A DNA stretch of 7,203 nt, from positions 1 to 7,203 of the forward strand of contig CALFVE010000059.1 in the NCBI GenBank assembly GCA_937928475.1, written 5' to 3'. The DNA comes from an uncultured bacterium (lineage in GTDB: Bacteria > Armatimonadota > Zipacnadia > Zipacnadales > Zipacnadaceae). The position numbers were made by a program, and so were the translations under genes. The number at the start of each line of letters is the position of its first letter. Positions within the stretch are counted from its first letter, which is position 1. Of this stretch, positions 5,522-7,203 are shown one piece after another. The notes beneath the pieces are model-generated. The model saw nothing but the letters and a program-made list of their open reading frames with translations. It was not told the DNA's origin and ran no database searches.

Positions 5522-6214
5522 ATGCGTATCCTAGCGGTTGGCGCTCATCCTGACGACATCGAGGCTCACTGCGGCGGCACCGTGGCCAAGTATGCCCTGC
5601 GCGGAGACCAGGTCTTCGCTTGCGCCTGCACTGACGGCTCCCTGGGGCATCAGGTGATCCCCCCGGAAAAGCTGATTCCCATCCGAGCCCGCGAAGCCCA
5701 GGAAGCCGCTGCTGCGCTGGGGGTGGAGCTCTGCTTGCTGGGCGAGCCCGACGGCTTCCTGTTCGTTGATAGCCACACCCTGGACAAGATCCTGGAGGTC
5801 TTCGCCTGGGCGCAGCCTGAGGTGGTGCTGACTCATTTCCCTCAGGACTACCATCCCGACCATCGGGCCTGTTCGCAACTGGTGCAGGCCGCCTGGGCCC
5901 TCTCCCGAACCGGGACGCTCGGCCGGCCGGTCCGACGCCCGCTGTTGTTGTTCATGGATGCCCAGGAGAGCGCCGGCTTCTCCCCCCACGTGTATGTGGA
6001 CCTCACCGGCGCGCCCCTGGAGCGCAAACTGGCGGCGCTGGCCTGCCATCGCAGCCAGGTGGAATGGATCCGGCATCACGACGGTGTGGACCTGCTGGAC
6101 TGGTTCCGCGCGGCGGCGCGGATGCGCGGCTTGCAGTGCGGCGTGGAGTGCGCCGAGGCTTTCGCCCTAGGCGAGGGCCAGGGCCGGACCCAACTGCGAG
6201 ATCTTCTCCCGTAG
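5522..6214 (+). CDS. LmbE/PIG-L family zinc N-deacetylase, first paralogue
   Basis: A 230-residue cytoplasmic enzyme of the family that includes GlcNAc-PI deacetylase, MshB and BshB, which hydrolyse N-acetyl groups from amino-sugar conjugates. The N-terminal strand and motif VGAHPDDIE (6-14) supply H9 and D12 as zinc ligands with D11 as the probable base. HPDHR (111-115) supplies the third ligand, H114. Length is normal for the bacterial single-domain group, and the C-terminal segment RGLQC…AEAF is shared with the downstream paralogue. The start at 5522 is the first ATG of the frame, with only a weak Shine-Dalgarno-like cacgga upstream, so translational coupling to the preceding gene is possible. 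The gap to the NodB-type gene is 51 nt and is mostly a palindrome. Bacillithiol or mycothiol roles cannot be claimed, because no partner genes are in view. Family is secure, substrate unknown. Confidence 0.92.
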   Translation: MRILAVGAHPDDIEAHCGGTVAKYALRGDQVFACACTDGSLGHQVIPPEKLIPIRAREAQEAAAALGVELCLLGEPDGFLFVDSHTLDKILEVFAWAQPEVVLTHFPQDYHPDHRACSQLVQAAWALSRTGTLGRPVRRPLLLFMDAQESAGFSPHVYVDLTGAPLERKLAALACHRSQVEWIRHHDGVDLLDWFRAAARMRGLQCGVECAEAFALGEGQGRTQLRDLLP

Positions 6215-6240
6215 GAGTCCGCCGCCGCCGGCGGCGTCCT
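6213..6240. repeat. GC-rich palindrome overlapping the stop codon of the first PIG-L gene
   Basis: AGGA (6213-6216) pairs with TCCT (6237-6240), and CGCCGCC (6220-6226) with GGCGGCG (6230-6236), with a 3-nt bulge (6217-6219) and a 3-nt loop. The last two bases of the TAG at 6212-6214 are in the left arm. No T tract follows. Confidence 0.6.
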
Positions 6241-6313
6241 GGAAGGGATTCGTACCCCCGCGGCCGAAGATTGTGGGTGAGCAACGCTGAGAAGGAAGAG
6301 TGGTGACCTTCAC

Positions 6314-7015
6314 ATGCGCGTCATGGCTGTCGGAGCGCACCCTGACGATATCGAGATCCTTTGCGCGGGAACTCTGGCCAAGTACACGGCGCGAGGCGAC
6401 TACGTGGTCAACGTGGTCTTTACCAACGGAGACATGGGACACAAGGTCATCGGCCCCGAGGAGTTGGCTCGCATCCGCACCGAGGAGGCGCGCCAGGCGG
6501 CCGAGGCGATCGGCGCCGACTTCAAGATGCTGGGCGAACCCGATGAGTGGCTCTTTCACGACCGCCGCACCCGCACCATGATGATAGACACCATCCGCGA
6601 GTTTGACCCCGACGTGATCATCACCCATTCGCCGGAGGACTACCACCCCGACCATCGCTGCTGTGGGGACATCGTTTTCGCGGCTAGTTTCCTTGCTACC
6701 GTGCCGCACATTGAGACGGAGCACGAGGGCACAGAGCACGTCGCCACGCTCATTTACATGGATACCCTGGGCGGAACCAACTTTGTGCCCGAGGAGTATG
6801 TAGACATCACCGATACGTTGGAGAAGAAGATCGAGGCCGTGCTGAAGCACCAAAGCCAGGTGAAATGGCTCAAGGAGCACGACAACATAGACATTGCGCA
6901 GTTTGTGCGCAGCCTGGCGTCCACGCGGGGCCTGCAGTGCTCGGTACCCTTCGCCGAGGGCTTCCGCACGGCGAAACTGTGGCCGCGCCTGAAGCCTCAG
7001 AGGTTGCTGCCCTGA
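6314..7015 (+). CDS. LmbE/PIG-L family zinc N-deacetylase, second paralogue
   Basis: A 233-residue protein of the same family as the preceding gene, with the same motif spacing: VGAHPDDIE at 6-14 (H9, D12) and DYHPDHR at 109-115 (H114). The two paralogues align end to end with no large gap apart from an extra acidic loop here (HIETEHEGTEH, 132-142). They share the GEPD segment and the closing RGLQC…LLP block, but many positions differ between them, so this is an old duplication and not a recent copy. The first half (MRVMAVGAHPDDIEILCAGT) is BshB1-like. No signal peptide is present. The start has only a weak purine run (aaggaag, 6291-6298) upstream. The 99-nt gap holds the 6213-6240 palindrome and no clear promoter. 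Two deacetylases side by side suggest two positions or two acyl-amino substrates in the same pathway, which is an inference. Confidence 0.92.
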   Translation: MRVMAVGAHPDDIEILCAGTLAKYTARGDYVVNVVFTNGDMGHKVIGPEELARIRTEEARQAAEAIGADFKMLGEPDEWLFHDRRTRTMMIDTIREFDPDVIITHSPEDYHPDHRCCGDIVFAASFLATVPHIETEHEGTEHVATLIYMDTLGGTNFVPEEYVDITDTLEKKIEAVLKHQSQVKWLKEHDNIDIAQFVRSLASTRGLQCSVPFAEGFRTAKLWPRLKPQRLLP

Positions 7016-7020
7016 CCCTG

Positions 7021-7090
7021 GCAGACGCAGGCTGGAAGCCTGCGCCACGCGGGGAAGCCTGCGCCACGCGGGGAAGCCTGCGCTCCGCGC
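7021..7090. repeat. 19-bp tandem repeat with hairpin (gcaggct-gga-agcctgc)
   Basis: The unit ggaagcctgcgccacgcgg begins at 7034, 7053 and 7072, the third copy carrying a few changes. The first is preceded by cgcaggct (7026-7033), which forms an 8-bp perfect stem with agcctgcg (7037-7044) around GGA. Bases 7021-7061 recur at 7163-7203 with a single mismatch. This palindrome type is familiar as a high-copy intergenic repeat in several high-GC environmental phyla. Confidence 0.85.
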
Positions 7091-7147
7091 GTAGGGTAGG
7101 CATCCTTGCCTGCCCGCCTCCGCGTAGGGCAGGCATCCTGCCTGCCC
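7091..7147. repeat. Two copies of a second palindrome (GTAGGGCAGGCATCC type)
   Basis: Copies lie at 7091-7115 and 7124-7147. In the second, GGGCAGGCA (7127-7135) pairs perfectly with TGCCTGCCC (7139-7147) around TCC. The first copy carries a C-to-T change and one extra T, so its stem is imperfect. Confidence 0.85.
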
Positions 7148-7162
7148 AGTGGTGGCACCCAT

Positions 7163-7203
7163 GCAGACGCAGGCTGGAAGCCTGCGCTACGCGGGGAAGC
7201 CTG
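7163..7203. repeat. Second copy of the 41-bp repeat, cut by window end
   Basis: Identical to 7021-7061 except one base (gctacg instead of gccacg). It includes the 8-bp stem cgcaggct/agcctgcg and continues past the window, so the array is longer than seen here. Confidence 0.85.

Noticed and set aside
5522..6214. Bacillithiol (BshB) or mycothiol (MshB) assignment for the PIG-L genes
   Set aside because: Motifs fit the whole family, and no bshA/bshC or mshA/mshC partner is in the window, so no symbol is given.
6167..7162. 331-residue open frame on the minus strand
   Set aside because: Its start lies in the terminal repeat array and the rest is antisense to the second PIG-L gene; the N-terminus (VAQASSLR, GCLPYA) is repeat translation.
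7021..7203. CRISPR array
   Set aside because: Repeated units are directly adjacent (19-bp period) or nested palindromes, and there are no unique spacers of even length between them.

Overview
The window reads as one co-oriented (+ strand) stretch of a high-GC bacterial chromosome. It holds the 3' end of glyA and five complete genes, interrupted by many short palindromic and low-complexity repeats. Gene content (LmbE/PIG-L paralogues, NodB-type deacetylase, GH20-like enzyme) and the repeat style (the 'gcaggctggaagcctgc' palindrome, 'ctccccc..ggggag' hairpins, G/T-only and purine-only degenerate tracts) suggest an uncultured lineage of the Armatimonadota / Planctomycetota / Verrucomicrobiota type. 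That placement is an inference from style and is of low confidence. No rRNA, tRNA, CRISPR array, transposase or phage gene was seen.

Layout. 1-334: C-terminal end of serine hydroxymethyltransferase. 335-770: 436 bp without a convincing gene, with a G/T-rich degenerate tract followed by four hairpins. 771-3248: an 825-residue GH20-like putative glycosidase carrying two repeat-like in-frame segments. 3249-3410: hairpin-rich leader. 3411-4574: an M24 (creatinase / aminopeptidase P fold) protein that has lost key metal ligands. 4586-5470: NodB-fold polysaccharide deacetylase. 5522-6214 and 6314-7015: two tandem LmbE/PIG-L zinc deacetylases. 7021-7203: a dense array of palindromic repeats running off the window end.

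How the genes may work together. The five complete genes lie on one strand, and three of the gaps are short (11, 51 and 99 nt). A putative hexosaminidase-like hydrolase, a carbohydrate-esterase-type deacetylase and two N-deacetylases would fit the breakdown or remodelling of an N-acetylated sugar or a sugar conjugate. None of the proteins shows a signal peptide or membrane segment, so the work would be intracellular. The substrate and the role of the M24-like protein cannot be read from the sequence. glyA is probably an unrelated upstream neighbour.

The most notable signals are not new enzyme families. They are (a) dispersed repeats that appear to have entered a protein-coding gene in frame at two places, (b) palindromes that contain the stop codons of two genes, and (c) an M24 protein whose metal site is degenerate.
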